A DNA stretch of 64,000 bases. Source: Chamaecrista fasciculata (taxonomy: Eukaryota; Streptophyta; Magnoliopsida; Fabales; Fabaceae). The position numbers were made by a program, and so were the translations under genes. The stretch lies in assembly GCA_003254925.1 (NCBI GenBank), contig QANZ01010687.1, forward strand, positions 26,710 to 90,709, in the 5' to 3' direction. Numbering within the stretch: the first letter of the stretch is position 1; every line of letters starts with the position of its first letter. Under the pieces are notes generated by a model. That model worked only from the letters and a program-made list of their open reading frames with translations. It was not told the DNA's origin and searched no databases. Shown here piece by piece: positions 22,105 through 36,300 of the stretch.

Positions 22105-24609
22105 ATGGCGGAATCTTCAGTGAAGCCTGTTCCTCTTCTGAAGGATGAGCTCGACATCGTGATCCCGACGATCCGTAACCTGGATTTCTTGGAGATGTGG
22201 AGGCCTTTCTTCCAGCCTTACCATCTCATCATAGTCCAAGATGGCGACCCATCGAAGACCATCAAGGTGCCAGAAGGCTTCGATTACGAGCTCTACAATC
22301 GGAATGACATCAACAGGATCTTAGGCCCTAAGTCATCTTGCATTTCCTTCAAGGATTCTGCCTGTCGGTGCTTCGGTTACATGGTCTCCAAGAAGAAGTA
22401 CATCTACACCATCGACGACGATTGCTTCGTGAGTTCTCCTTAATTTCCTTCGTTCTTGCTTTCTTATGTGTCTGATTGCTGCCTGAGAAAGTGAAATTGA
22501 GTTTGAATCGAGTTTGAATCTGGAACTTATTTTCGTGAATTTTGTTGTCTGTTGACTGTATTTAGGTGTTTGATGTTTGCTGAAACTTGAGATTCCATGC
22601 TTAGGGAGTTTTTTACCTGGAATAGTATGAGGATTTGATAGGTTTGAGGTCGTGAGATTTGTTGTGCTACTGAATTTCATCCTTAATGTGATTTGTCCTG
22701 CATGTTCAGTCCGCTAGTCTCACAGTAACCAAAGTGAATTATTATATGGTGACTTCTTTCATTTTTGAAATCTTAAGAAGAATTGGAGGGCTCAACGTGA
22801 TTGTGCTTTTTCTTTTTAGTGCTGGCTGAACTTGGAATGATCTGGATCTGACTGACTATGTCACTATTAAGGTTGTGCTAGTGTTTGATTCAATGACTGC
22901 GCGGGCTTTCTTTCAACGAGTAATTGATATGTAAATTAGTCTTTCTTAACCAAGGTCTGATTCGTTGATTTTTTTTTGAGCTCAAGATAGCGAGTTAGTG
23001 TAATTGTTTGCATTGGCCAGTAAGGATCTTAGGCATATAGTTAAATATGTATTGGTTTTGTGTTTTACTAGGTTTCTAGAGTACTTGTGAAGCAAACAAT
23101 TAGTGTAAATGTTTCAGATCTTTCTTTATTTCTACATTATCTTTTCTTTTAGTCATTCAAACTTGTTTCTCTATTCTTTTTCATTCTTTTTGCCACTTTT
23201 TTTGCTTTTAGGAGACAATGATGTGATTTGAAATTGATGGTCTGGTTGTAAATTCTCGTATCTTGCTGCCTCTGTTTTTCTGCTCTTCATTTCCAATCTG
23301 AAAAAAATTGCAATCTGTAGACTGTCTACTATCTGTAAAAGGATGTGTTACGATTAGTACAAAACTTAAAACATGATTTCTGAAGCATCTTTTTATGTTT
23401 CATGTCTAGGTTGCTAAAGATCCATCTGGCAAAGATATCAATGCACTTGAGCAGCACATCAAGAATCTCCTATCACCATCAACTCCATTTTTCTTCAACA
23501 CTCTTTATGATCCTTACAGAGAAGGCGCTGATTTTGTCCGTGGATACCCCTTTAGCCTTCGTGAGGGTGTTGCCACCGCAGTTTCTCATGGCCTCTGGCT
23601 AAACATCCCTGATTATGATGCTCCAACACAGCTTGTCAAGCCTCGTGAGAGGAATACCAGGTATATACATAGGTCTTCCATTGAGGCAAATAATATACAT
23701 TCTCTTGAACATGTAACTGATATTCATAATTAATTACCCAGCTTAGTGTACTAAACTCTTTAAGCATATCTTTGAAGGTATGTTGATGCTGTTTTGACTT
23801 TACCAAAGGGAACATTGTTCCCCATGTGTGGTATGAATCTGGCATTTGACCGTGAGCTGATTGGACCTGCAATGTACTTTGGACTTATGGGTGATGGTCA
23901 GCCTATTGGACGATATGATGATATGTGGGCTGGGTGGTGCATGAAGGTATAATATTAATCATGTGTCCCTATTTTGTAGGAACTTCTGGATCTTCATCAA
24001 TTCACACTTTTGTTTCAACCATGATTATCTAATCAAGTTATTATTCTGCGTCCTACTAACAAATGCTTTCTAATATTTGTTTTTTTTAATGCACATCCTT
24101 GTGACTTATACGATTCCCATGATCATTTTACACGATCATATATTCTTTGGTAAAGAAAATAATACTGAGTATCTTTTTGGTTTAAAGTTACAGTCGTTTT
24201 TAAATAGTTTCTTTAATCTAAAATTTGAAAAATTGATACACAACTTGGAAGTGTCATCATGTCATATCAGAACATGAGTGATGAAGCAAACCTTATGAAC
24301 TTGCAGGTTATCTGTGATCATCTGGGGTTGGGAGTCAAAACTGGTCTACCATACATTTACCACAGCAAAGCAAGCAACCCATTTGTTAATCTGAGAAAGG
24401 AATACAAAGGTATCTTCTGGCAAGAAGAGATCATTCCATTCTTCCAATCTGCCACCATTCCAAAAGAATGCACTTCTGTTCAACAGTGCTACATTGAACT
24501 CTCCAAGCAAGTCAAAGAAAAACTCGGAAAACTTGATGACTATTTCATCAAACTAGCTGACGCCATGGTCACTTGGATTGAAGCCTGGGATGAACTTAAT
24601 GCCCCATAG
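22105..24609 (+). CDS. UDP-arabinopyranose mutase / reversibly glycosylated polypeptide
   Basis: Four exons (22105-22428, 23410-23660, 23778-23946, 24307-24609) encode 348 residues. The enzyme interconverts UDP-arabinopyranose and UDP-arabinofuranose on the cytosolic face of the Golgi, supplying arabinofuranose for cell-wall polymers and glycoproteins. The whole chain is the RGP family: [21 protein letters not shown] near the N-terminus, a DDD nucleotide-sugar site in YTIDDDCF at about 101-108, and [12 protein letters not shown] with Arg152. By alignment from memory Arg152 matches the self-glycosylated Arg158 of Arabidopsis RGP1. [14 protein letters not shown] and [11 protein letters not shown] are also present. 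The C-terminus is slightly shorter than Arabidopsis RGP1. All junctions keep frame. Class 1 versus class 2 cannot be decided beyond the strong class 1 resemblance. Confidence 0.96.
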
Positions 24610-27600
24610 GAAGCTGACTCTTCAAAGCAAGCTAATGGCCCTGCCAAGTGAACTTCTAAATCTAATTGCTGAGGTTTGTAGTTTTTTTTGTTAGTTTCGT
24701 TTATTGAGACTTTTTATCGTGCTAATCATATGTTCTATTATTATTATTTCTATCGATTTAAGTGAGGTTGTTTTTGGTATTCTTATTCTTATTTATTACT
24801 TTTATTTTCTCTTGATTATATATTTATTTCGTTTCTCATACATGAATCCCACACTTCCACACTTCCATTCATTCACATATAAATGGCATCACTGATGTCT
24901 TAATTTAGTTTTAATAGAATAATTACATCTGAAACTTAGTAATTGAAGTTTTCGAATTAAAAATAAATTGATTTCTTAAAAATTAAAATGGACAAGTATT
25001 TTAAAATTTTATCATAATAGTTTTTGTTCTTCTCATCGATTATTAGAAGTTAAAATTATTGTTTAATAGTAAATTTTAATTGTAAATAAAATAAAAACTA
25101 TTGAGACAATTATAAAAATTTGAAAATAAATTGATTTAATTCAAAAATTATATAAATTTTTAGAACTATTGAGAATCAATGTTGTTAGGAGAGTAGTTTA
25201 TGTGGATATATAATAAATTGGATTTAGGAAAAGTCATATTCTCATCTAACTGTTTTTTTGGGTATNACCCTAATGGGCTTAAGCAAGTGGGCTTCACAAT
25301 ATTTGGTTTTACCACATAGGAGGGAACCAAATACCCAACAAAAAGGTGGTTAGAGACAAGAACGACACCTATCAAGTAGACAACAGAGTACGTAAAAACA
25401 GAACAAAACTACAAAATGCAATCCACGGTTACATTATCTTACAAATTTTTGTGTAATGTTTCCCTTAAAAATCAATATGAAGAAATAAATTTTACTATTT
25501 CTCTTAACTTACCATGTGTCACAAGCCAACTACGGGTTACTATTTATACTACTCCAATGTAGACAATTACTGGATTAGTGATCTGGGTTAAACCAAAAGA
25601 CCCATGTCTACGACCACTAGTGATCTGGGTTAAACCAAAAGACCCATGTCTACCACCATGAGTCTTGAGTCATTCTCCAACCGTTATAAATTGATTTTTG
25701 TTTGTCAAACAAATCAAAAAAATTAAAATCTAAGAGAACACAAGATTAAATAGCTATAGAATAGTAAACTCCAATACCATTATAAAATGTAAAAATAACG
25801 ATATTTCATGACTTGATTGAGTTGTGTATCTAATACACATCTATTTATGTATATTGAAATGGGTTAATTAACATTAAATGTCATTTAAAAAAACATTAAA
25901 ATGTATGAATTTTTTTTATGTACAATCTTTTCGAATGTCTGAAAAGCCAACCTGTAGTGTATCATATGTTATTCATGCAAAATGTGTGGCAGAAAACTTA
26001 TTCCAGTCTCGACTTAATACATAGAACTTTTTAGATATGTATCTAAATGTCATTCCATACATATTTTCGTGTATATCGTATACAATAACTGCTATACCCT
26101 ATTGACATCTTCATTTTGATTTAGTAAAGTTAGAAGGTTCTTTTAGGAAACAATTCTTTTGGTGAGGTTTATCATATTCTAGTCTCTTCGCTCAACATCT
26201 ATTTTAATTCTGATGTCTTGAATGATAGATCTTTTTTTCCACAATGTCGAAGAATTAACAATCATCGAAATACCCTTCTCTGTGTTGTTTTCTATGTATA
26301 CTCTTTTGAGTTGAATTTTATTTGATTGTTAACCAACACCACGTCCGTTATATTAATTGAAAAAGTTGGCCATAATAAAAAAAAATTTAACTCACATTCA
26401 TCTTTTTTTTTTTTTGAAAAGCTTTTAACTCACGTTCATCACTGCCCACATAAATATATTATTAAAATATAATACAAATAAAATTAACCACTTCAAGCAT
26501 TTTGTAACCGAGGCGTTTGACAATATCTTGCAAGAAATTATAAATCTTACTTAAAATTTTAGTCTTCAAGGTTTTTTTTTTAGTCATTAAGGTTTTTACA
26601 TTTTGATAAATAAATCATTCTGTTGATAAATCATTTACGTAATCTTACATTTTGTTGCATTGCAATTTTATTATAAACTATCAGTATTGTTATGAAAAAT
26701 CAATTTTATTATTTAAAATAAAATAAAAAATATTTTTAACTTGTTTAATTCTTTTTTTTTTATAATTTAAAGTTTAAGATGCATATTTACGTGCCCTAAC
26801 CTCTAGTTATTATATATATCTGAAGGTTTTCTAATAATGGATCTCTTAAAACTATAATATAAAATAATATTTACTCAATATATAAAAAAATAAAAAAATC
26901 ACCCAACTTTAGTAACTCATGTTTTTACCCATAACTTCATGAGGTCATGATCAATTTTCACTCATATACATATAAGTGACAATTTTTTTAAAAGCATGAA
27001 CTTTTATTTTTATTATTGAATTAATTTCTTTTGTTTCTTTTACTCATCAATTTATATAATTTTTAATATTAAATTATTTTAAACTTTAATCTTGTGTAAA
27101 GTTTAAAATAGCCAATTTCTTTAAACTTTTCTTCAACATAGCCAACTCAACCAACCAGATCAGTACCTTATATAGAGTAACTTCATACCAGCAAGTGCAA
27201 AAATATTGATCTAGTTTAAATTTATGAAAGTTTAAAAAGCAATTACTCAGGAGTCAAGAGTCCGGAGTAAAATTTGAATTAGTTTTATATAAGAGAGATA
27301 TGAACACTGTACACTTCGGAATTCAAAATGCCGGAAATGAGGGTATTGGTTGTAAATGCTATGAATTCTACATGATCTTGTAGACTAGACCCATGAGGAT
27401 AAATAGCATTCTCATTGGTTATTGTGGTGCAAATAAACCAACAATTTACCTTCACCACCTGCCACTCCGAATGCACCTCCGTTCGAATCATCCGTAGCAA
27501 TACAGGTAACATTGCCGTCTGACACCAAAGAAATTTATTTTTCAAAAATGAGGGTGGCATAAGTGCTTAGAAATATAATCGGACAGTTCATAATACATTA

Positions 27601-27875
27601 ACTAAAGTATCCAAATTGAGGCTATGTTGAAGAAAAGTTGAGAATTATCCATAAATAACATCCAAATAATAATATGGCAAAAATGCATACATTCCTGAAT
27701 TCTAGAAAACGTGTACGGTTGGTGTATGTATCCCTTCTAAACCAACAGTTACCTAATTCCTAAAGGTTTTACGAAAAAATAAGTTACCTAAAGGCTAAAA
27801 TTTTCTAAACTAGGTAATTTGATGCAATTAGTTGACTAAACGCTAAAACTTTTTTACAGTCGGTAAATATTTTTT
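24610..27875. other. Long AT-rich spacer
   Basis: It starts with the mutase 3' UTR. At about 25577-25660 a phrase of about 43 bp (TTAGTGATCTGGGTTAAACC) is duplicated in tandem. An N lies at 25266. Open frames such as 27285-27560 (-) show no family motif. I see no gene. Confidence 0.5.
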
Positions 27876-28274
27876 GGCTTAAATGCACTTTTGGTCCCCT
27901 AACTTTCGCAAAGGTCTCAATTTGGTCCCCTAACTTTTTTTGTTGCAATTTTGATCCCCTAACTTTCGCAAAGGTCTCAATTTAGTCCCCTAACTTTTGA
28001 AAGCGTCTCACTGTTAGTTCCAAGTGCACTTTTTCCATCTATTATCTGTCGTTAGTGTCGATCTAGCAGGCTGAGTTGGCTGATGACGTGACAAATATGG
28101 GTGAAGTGGATTAAAAAAGAACCATTATGCGGAGACGTTTTCATGACTTGAAAGTGTACTTGAGACCAATAGTGAGACGTTTTCAAGAGTTATGGGACCA
28201 AAATTGCAAAAAAAAATTAAGGGACCAAATTGAGACCTTTGCGAAAGTTAGGAGACCAAAAGTGCATGTAAGCC
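27876..28274. mobile_element. 399-bp foldback element upstream of the uL18-like gene
   Basis: The ends GGCTTAAATGCACTTTTGGT and ACCAAAAGTGCATGTAAGCC are inverted copies. Internal 'ggtcccctaactttcgcaaa' phrases appear on the left arm, partly doubled, and inverted on the right arm. TATTTTTT flanks both sides, a possible 8-bp target duplication in low-complexity DNA. No protein is coded. It ends 175 bp before the next ATG. Confidence 0.7.
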
Positions 28275-28448
28275 TATTTTTTTATATTAAAAAACCTAAA
28301 AGAAGAATACAATCCCACACCCAAATCGACATTCCTTCTTGGAAAAGCCCTAGAAGACTGAGGACGAAATTGCCAGGTCTAGAGTCTAGAAGAAGAGAAG
28401 TAGAAGGCTGATATATGTTTAAGTTAAGTCTCAGCTAAGGCCTAAGGA

Positions 28449-28808
28449 ATGAGGGGTGCAGAAATGGGGGAGACCAAGAGATACATGTTAAGACTGTTCA
28501 TATCGGCGAAGCACATGACGGCAAACGTGGTGGACAAGAGCAACGGGAGGACGGTGGCTACGGCGTCGACGGTTGAGGAGGCAATCAAGGACGCATTTGA
28601 ATGGGGGAGGAGCTGCAACGTCAAGGCGGCGGCTGCCATTGGAGAGGTGCTAGCGATGCGGCTGAAGACGGAGGGTTTAGGAAGTGGGAAGGAAATTCAG
28701 ATGAAGGGACACCTCACTTCTCCCAACGCATTGGCTATTGTTAATGCTTTGAACACAAGAGGCTTCAGGATTCTCATCCCTCCATCATCGCAAAACATAG
28801 TACAGTAG
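28449..28808 (+). CDS. uL18-family ribosomal-like protein (L18p/L5e)
   Basis: This is a single-exon frame of 119 residues. A second ATG at 28464 (MGETKRYMLRLF) may be the true start, giving 114 residues. The core has ISAKHMTANVVDKSNGRTVATAST, the usual L18 beta-strand and turn region, followed by the alpha-helical AAAAIGEVLAMRLKTEG and the end NALNTRGFRILIPP. L18 proteins bind 5S rRNA in the large subunit. This small plant subgroup is annotated as L18p/L5e family and may serve the mitochondrial ribosome. I see no clear presequence. The identity as an L18-fold protein is good; its location and its status as a true ribosomal subunit are inferred. Confidence 0.8.
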   Translation: MRGAEMGETKRYMLRLFISAKHMTANVVDKSNGRTVATASTVEEAIKDAFEWGRSCNVKAAAAIGEVLAMRLKTEGLGSGKEIQMKGHLTSPNALAIVNALNTRGFRILIPPSSQNIVQ

Positions 28809-30334
28809 TTAGCGCCGCAACTTCAGTTTTTCTTTTCTTTCTTCTTCATTGGCATCATCCATCTCGACTCTCGAGTCTCGACCAGTCTCTGTTATGGGCT
28901 ATTCACTCTATGGATCTGGCTTTGTACTCCTGATTCCGAATTCAGTTACATTAACAAAGACTTCTGGTTCCTATTTTCATCTTGGTTTTGGACATTTTAT
29001 TCATGGCTTATCTTTATGCTCTTTCTCCAATTATGTTTTGTTTCCTCTCGTGGGAAAGAGGATCCCACAGTTTCAGTTTACGAACCAGTTACGGCATGGC
29101 AATTTCGTCTTCAGTTCACGAGGACTTGGGGATTCTCGAAGAAGGAAAGTCGATTTGGGTTTGTGGGATTTCAGCTTCAGAATTTTTTTACTATTTTTTT
29201 TTAATATAACAAATAAATGAATGTTTGCTGATTATGTAAAAAGATTGCCAACTAAATAATGAGTGTACAAAGTATGTCAATTTGACAAGCTGAGTGAAGA
29301 TCAGTATTAGTTAGCCATTAGTCTATTAACTATAGAGGTTCAATGTATCAAATTACAAATTTAGAGTTTTAGCAAACGGGTCTTAGTTTAAGACAGTTAT
29401 CCACACTTCTCTTAATATACACTTTTACCTAATAATAATTGTATAAACATGTTGGGTAAGTTTTCTATCTAACGGTTCTGAGATGATAATGAAATCTCCC
29501 CTCAAAAGGACTGAGAGACGGTGTATCTTTATAAAAGAATCCAGATGATCATCTAAGCTTCAGGCTATACTTGCCGAGTGTGGATTACGCTAACCATCTC
29601 AACAAATGACCCTAACAAAGGGGCAACGTGTCCATCTCCATCAATAAGAAAACTTGGAGTTATCAAAGTTCATTTCATCCTAAAAATTCAGGCTAAGATA
29701 TAATGATTTTATTAAATCGCTCCTTACCCTCACAAGTGTGGACAAAGATCAGACCCATTATACTTTGGTTTATTAACTTTATTTGATTAAGAGAAAAGGA
29801 CCAACAAGTAATCGAACCCCCTAACCACCCTGATACTGTCAAATCCCATTTCATTCTAGAAGTTCAAGTTGACCGAACAATATCCAATAAGGATTTTATA
29901 AATATCTTCAAAACAAAGAAGTGGTAAAAGACTTCAAAAGGATATAATATTGTCAAAGCGACTTTTGAGTGCTTCTGAAGTATACCTCTAGTTTAAGTTT
30001 TGATATGGACTTGTAGACTATTTCCTCACAGAAAACTGTCTGTTTTAATCACTCCTAAAAATTGGCTATGATTCCAAGGAAAGCAGATTAGAAATCAGAA
30101 TTAAAAGCATGAGCTCTACTGGACATCTGAAGGCACGTTTCAACCGCTTGTGTCATGAAAAATCAAAGTTAATTAAGGGAAAATATCACAGGTATTTCAG
30201 CACTAGTTTCCAGTACGAAGATATTTTAGTAAAACCTATTAGTCAAAAACCTAAGCTTAATACCATGAATCGTAGAAGTTAAGAACAATAAAGAGCAGAC
30301 TAATTACTACAGATATTAGAAAGCGGCATAACTG
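28809..30334. other. Spacer between uL18-like gene and FYR gene
   Basis: The first 400 bases contain the probable 3' UTR of the uL18-like gene; the frames at 28849-29220 show no conserved motif. I searched the minus strand here for a further WD40 exon of the FYR gene and found none convincing. Confidence 0.45.
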
Positions 30335-33300
30335 CTACATACCTTGGAAATGGTGCAGAGTGCCTAATTTAAACCCTTTAGACAATTCCCAGATATGCAC
30401 CTGTCCATCACAAGTACTGATGATTCCATGACCACCCAATACACCAACACCGGTAGTTCTGTATATCAAAACTTGTGTCAATTGATAGCTAAGATTGCAG
30501 TTAGCCGTAATTCGCCAGAAATACGATAAATCTGATAAGATATCCATCAGGTGTTATTCAAATGCAATATAATATATTAACAGTCGTAAAAGAAGAAATA
30601 AACTAGCTTCCTACATTATTTTTACTTAAGATCTTAATTGATCCTACATTGAAAGCGCCACTTGCAAATGAATGATAAGCTACTCCCTCCGTTCCTGAAT
30701 ATCTGCTTTTTTGGAGAACTTTTTTTATTTCAAAATATCTGATGTTTTATAACTTCAAGAGAGCATTAATTATTCTTTTACCATTCTATCCCTATTAAAT
30801 ATAGTAGAGTCATAAATGAATAAACATTTTCCAAGTAATTTAATAGGGATAGTTTAGTCTTTTTACCTCATTTTTGTTTTCATTCTAGGTGAGCTAATCA
30901 TTTCCTTGGCCTGTGTGTATTTACCTTAAACATCAGATATATAGGAACGGAGGGAGTATTAGCAATTGATAAAGGTGCAGGTAGACACAACGTTAATCTG
31001 GTTTGAAATCTAGTTCTAACAGTAATTAACAACTCTAATCATGACCCATTGAAAAACAAAAATAGGCAAGAAACAAAATTTCTGGGCTTCTAATTTTTTA
31101 TCCCGTCCATATGATAAAACACTCCCCATTCTTATTGTTGGTAGTGAAAAGCAATGCTCTTCAAACCCTATTTTCAAATTTAAACAATGTGTAAGTTTTT
31201 TAATAGAAAAAATAAATAAGGTACCTTATATTTAAGGGGCTTCCAAAAATCATGTTATTTTTCGCCAGAAGAGCGAGCCTCCAACTCTCAGCTGTATTTA
31301 TCTGGCAATCACCTGAAATGCAGTTCTCTGAAGATTCAACCTCAGATGCAGTAGAGACAAGAAGCCACATAGCAATATCTCCTTCCTCTGATGGAAGAAG
31401 CGAACAAGTTTCTTTGCGCTCTGAGAACCACAGACTGGTTGCTCCTAGAAGTTGATCAACTTGCTCATCCACACTAGCAAAGCGGAACCCTGGGCTATTT
31501 GTTTGACAATTAAACAAACTGACTGGTAGGAATTGAATAATTGGATTTGTTGAAGCGGGGAAGCTTAAAATACAATTGCGCTTTGAAATATCCCTGGGGA
31601 AAGAGTTCAAATGACGTGGGTGAGATATTAAACTGAGTAGCAAAATCCAAAAAAATGATATTATTATTCTTTTTCCAATCCCCTTGTGTTCTCCATGCAA
31701 TTATTTTTCTGCATTAGGTGGAATGCTTTATGGACAAGAAATTAAAATAGCCGACACATGCATACGAGCCTACAAGGGCAGCACTACCAACCTGCTCCAA
31801 TTTAAAATAGATAGAGATCATGGAAAAAATCTGTTTGTTCAGGTTTTTTGTAGAAGAGAAAAAAAGCGTGAAGCACGGTAAACTACAAAATATTAACTAC
31901 AGTGTAAAAACTAACATATGAAACTGTATCTATAATATAAGAACTGTGCGTTGTATTTGTATTCGTCAAGTGCAGAACTACCTGATCTGGTATAAAAAGT
32001 TAAAAAAAAAAAACCACTAAAGGTATTCACTGGTTACTGATTCCATTCTGTGAGTTACAAAGTTTGTTACAACGACAGAAAGTAAAAGCAAGTGACGCAA
32101 TGTAAGTGACGGTGAAAGTTTTGGACAGTTGCATAACCAGTAGTTATTAGTAAATCGAATTCTGTTCAAGGATGCTAATTTCATGGGAAAGACCTTCTAG
32201 GTAACTTGAGATAACATACCATAAACTAAACTTGCCAACACCGTCATAACCAACAACCAAATGAGCACACTTTGGAACCCTCTTCAACTCCACAATGCCG
32301 GGGGAGGTGTAATCATTAACTGGTATGATGAAGTCCTCAATTTTTTCTCTGCAAAGAGAAAGAAACCAAGTTTTATTTACTATAACAAAGAATCTAAATA
32401 TGCATAGCAACTAAATCAACAATCATCATAAGCATTGAAGACAGTGATACGTTTTATTAGTGACCAATAAAGTAAACTAACGCTACAAATAAATGCTTAT
32501 ATCTACTTTTTTCAAAAGAAACTGATCAATAAAAAATGACACATGTAAAATAGTGACTTTACCCAAGGTCTACCTGTTTGGTTGGGCTTATTAGAAGCTC
32601 ACTAGAATTTATCTTTTTAACCAGGTAAACTATAATAAATGCTAATAATGACTACAAGCTGATTTAACTCGTTTTCATCAGCTTCCTATTGAAGTTTATC
32701 AAAATAAGCACCCACATAAGCTCAAAAAAACTTCATGTTAGTCGTCTTTACAACAATTTTGGATCACATTGTCCTTATTGTCTTTTTAACCACTTAAGCA
32801 CTTCATGCTTATTCTGTTCAAATTTAAGGTGTGCTATACTGACTACTTAAACCTCATGGAAGCATGCCGAACTCTTTTAACCGCAGAATGACAAAGCAAA
32901 AACTACCAAAGACAACCGAGAAACTATATTAAGTAAAAAATGCATGCATCATCCCCTGTAATGCAGTGCTATTCTAATTTTCTCAAACGAGTGGCTACAA
33001 GAAACACAAAGACCTTCAACCTAATGTCCTGCTCTCTAAATGAAAACATAAGACATCAATATGTAGGTTTATCACCAAAAAATATTATTTGAGAAAGAAA
33101 AAAAAAAGGCATAATTGACTTTGAGGAAAAAGCAAGAACAAATGGAATGTAAACAGTGATTCAGAATCACCTCCATGTTGAATTCATGACCCATACTTGC
33201 AATCTCCCACTCTCCCCAACAGAAACAAGTTGGCTAGGTTCACAAACCAATATACAATGCAGAACCTCAACAGATTTCAATGTTGCCACAACCGAAACAT

Positions 33301-36300
33301 AACCATGTTCTACTTGTACTATCTTCAAAGCATTCTCCTCAGAGCATATCGACGTGCATGATGAGCAATAACAACCAATTTTTCTTTCCCTGGAATAATT
33401 AGATAGTTGGACATCTTATGTAAAAAAGTTACGATTATTACTTTTCAAATCAAAACCAGAAAAATAGTTCACCTGCAATAGGGGGTTTTTATGCTGTCAA
33501 GTAAGACAATATACTGTCCATCAGGAGTCAACTGCACGCCAGATCTTTCAACCATGGCCTAACATTTAATTACAAAAGATTGAGTAAATCTCCATAGCCA
33601 AAAGATCAGAATAAATGAACTAGAAGGAAATGAAAATGAAAATTAATCGACTTACTACTTCTCTTATGGAGTTATGCTTTGGCTCCGGAAGCAGTAATGT
33701 TGTGTAGGCGATGAAAGATGGGCACCCCATATTTGGTTCCTTAACTCCCACCTTGAAGGTGAACAAAGTCCTCTCCTGATCCACCGCACGGCCACAAAAA
33801 ACAAAAATGAGAATTTCATTCTCTCGTCTGCTTAAAAGAAGCGATGAAACAGGCATAGGGTGTGTGTAGCATCCCACAAATTTGATGATGCTGCTCTCAT
33901 TGCCGTCAAGATCCTCGTTTCTGTGAGGATTTGGTTCTGAAACAACTTGCGCTTCCTTGGAAAAGCAGTTCTCCTCACAAGAGTTTGAATTTGGAGTCCA
34001 ACATGATATTGGGCTGTTCAACTCAGCGAGCTTACCGTAGCCACCTAGCACATCACTACGGACTGGAGGTGTTTCTACATGCGAAACGGAAATATCATCA
34101 GGGCAAAGAATACTTTCATCAGTTGCGCACAAGAATGGCATATTTTCTGTGATAGTCAGGTTCTGTTTAATATGAAAATTTGTAATAGAATTATCTCTTT
34201 GCAAATCATCATACTGCACTTTATCCCTTGCTTGCAATAATTCTGGATCACACAGTTCATTATCAGACGTGTTCATCTGAATGGTTTCTGAGGCAGGCAA
34301 AGGGCCCTTAGCAGTATGCAATTCAGAAGTGGCAGGTTCTCCATGGTTGTCACTTTTAGTTTTTCCCTCGAACGGATTTCTTTCTGTGAGAGCAGCAGCA
34401 TTTCTGATCTTTCTTCTCTTATATACTATATTTGGTACTTGAACAGAGGGAAGACTCGTTGTTTCAGTATTTCCGGTATCACCCACAACTTCATCCTCTG
34501 TCTTTTTAGGTGCCTCACTGATGTCTGCAGTTTTATAAGAACTAGAAGAATTTAGACAATAATTTGATCAGAACAGCCAACAAAACAATGAAGTCCCAGT
34601 CAATATTGTTTCTTAAATGAGTTTGTTTGCAAGTTTTCTACAACTGTAGCGATCAAGAGGATGAACATTTAAACAGGCATGCTGTTAAATAAATGTACCA
34701 TATCTCAATTAACATTATACAGGAATAAGATGTACATTTAAACAATTCTAACCATATTTATCTGCATTTGATTTAAAATAAATGCCAGATGTTATAAACA
34801 ATTTACCTCCAGTAAAATCATTTGCACCATTCTGATCCTTTTCCATAGAATTCAATCCAATTGGCACTGAATTTTCTTCCAAATCAGTGCAAGCATCATT
34901 GTGGTCTAAAACAGAATCAGGAATGCACACATCTACATCCTGAGGCGATTTTTCAGAGGCCAACTCTGAAACATGACAGAAATTATTTTTCGTTAGATTG
35001 ATATCAGCATGGCACGTTGACGATTCATTTGGCAGAGCACCACAGGTATGCTGTTCTGAACTTCCAGGAGAACATGTTTCTTTATGGAAATCAGCTCTAT
35101 CAGCTTCAGCAATATCACAAGGTAAGATTGCCTGGTCAGACTTATGATCCTCACATTGGCTAGGCTCAAAACTGTCAGCAATAACGAACTTTGCATTTTG
35201 AGAACTTGGGAGAACAGAAATGAGGTTTGAATTTGGCATAGGCATACTTTGTTCTCTTCCCACAATTGCATCCTCACTTTGGCTAGGCTCAAAACTGTCA
35301 GCAACAAACTTTGCATTTTGAGAACTTGGGAGAACAGAAATGAGGTCTGAATTTGGGATTTGCATCCTTTCGTCTCTTCCAACAAATGCATCCTCGCTTT
35401 GGCTAGGCTCAAAACTGTCAGCAATAACAAACTTTGCATTTTGAGAACTTGGGAGAACAGAAATTAGGTCTGTATTTGGTATATGTATCTTTTCATCTCG
35501 TCCCACAATTGCATCCTCACTTTGGCTAGGCTCAAAACTATCAGCAATAACAAACTTCGCATTTTGAGAACTTGGGACAATAGAACTGAGGTCTGTTTTT
35601 GTCATATGCATTGTTTTCTTTCCCCCTGCAGTTGCAAATATGGACACAGGCACACATAAATTAAAGGAAAAATAATTTAGAACAATAATAGTATATCATA
35701 CCAAAAAAATTCTGATGGCAATATGCATTAATCCGAGTGAAATATCTACAATAATTAATTAGAAGATTCATATTGATTAACTATCATTACCAGAAGATGC
35801 TGCGTCCAAGAAATTTCCAATTTTATTGTCTTCACTAGAGTTCACCATAGAAGGCAGGATCCCTGAAGGGTTAATTGTTAACTTCTTTTTCATTGAATCC
35901 TTCTTAAGAAGAGGAATTGCTTGTGGAAGCAGAACTGTCATCATTGACTTTGCCACATCCTGACCACCCAAATCAAATTCACTTTCCTCAAAGCTCGGAT
36001 TTGAATTAGATATGACAACTTCTTCTTGATGTTCTGAGGTTAGCACATCTCCGGAGATGATCTGATGGGCTCCCTTGCTGAAAGCATCCTTATCCAGGTT
36101 ACTTGGCATAGAATCATAATTATTTTCTGCAGTGCACTATAGTCAGAAATGTAGAATCAACAAGGAAAAACAGAGAAAAGTAAAAGGGAGATTCAAGAGA
36201 GCACTTTATATTGGAGGAGAAAGAGAGATAATAAAATATTACTATACAGAATACCCCCTAACATACTCCACTTTTACAGGGCTTTTTAAAACTAGTTCTA

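Noticed and set aside
28849..29220. 123-codon frame after the uL18-like gene
   Set aside because: Three overlapping frames are open here and none has a motif. It is best read as 3' UTR.
30121..30334. A 14th exon of the FYR gene
   Set aside because: The exon ending CAAG|GTATGT could splice onward, but no WD40-like sequence is visible downstream on the minus strand, so the in-frame stop at 30335 was used.
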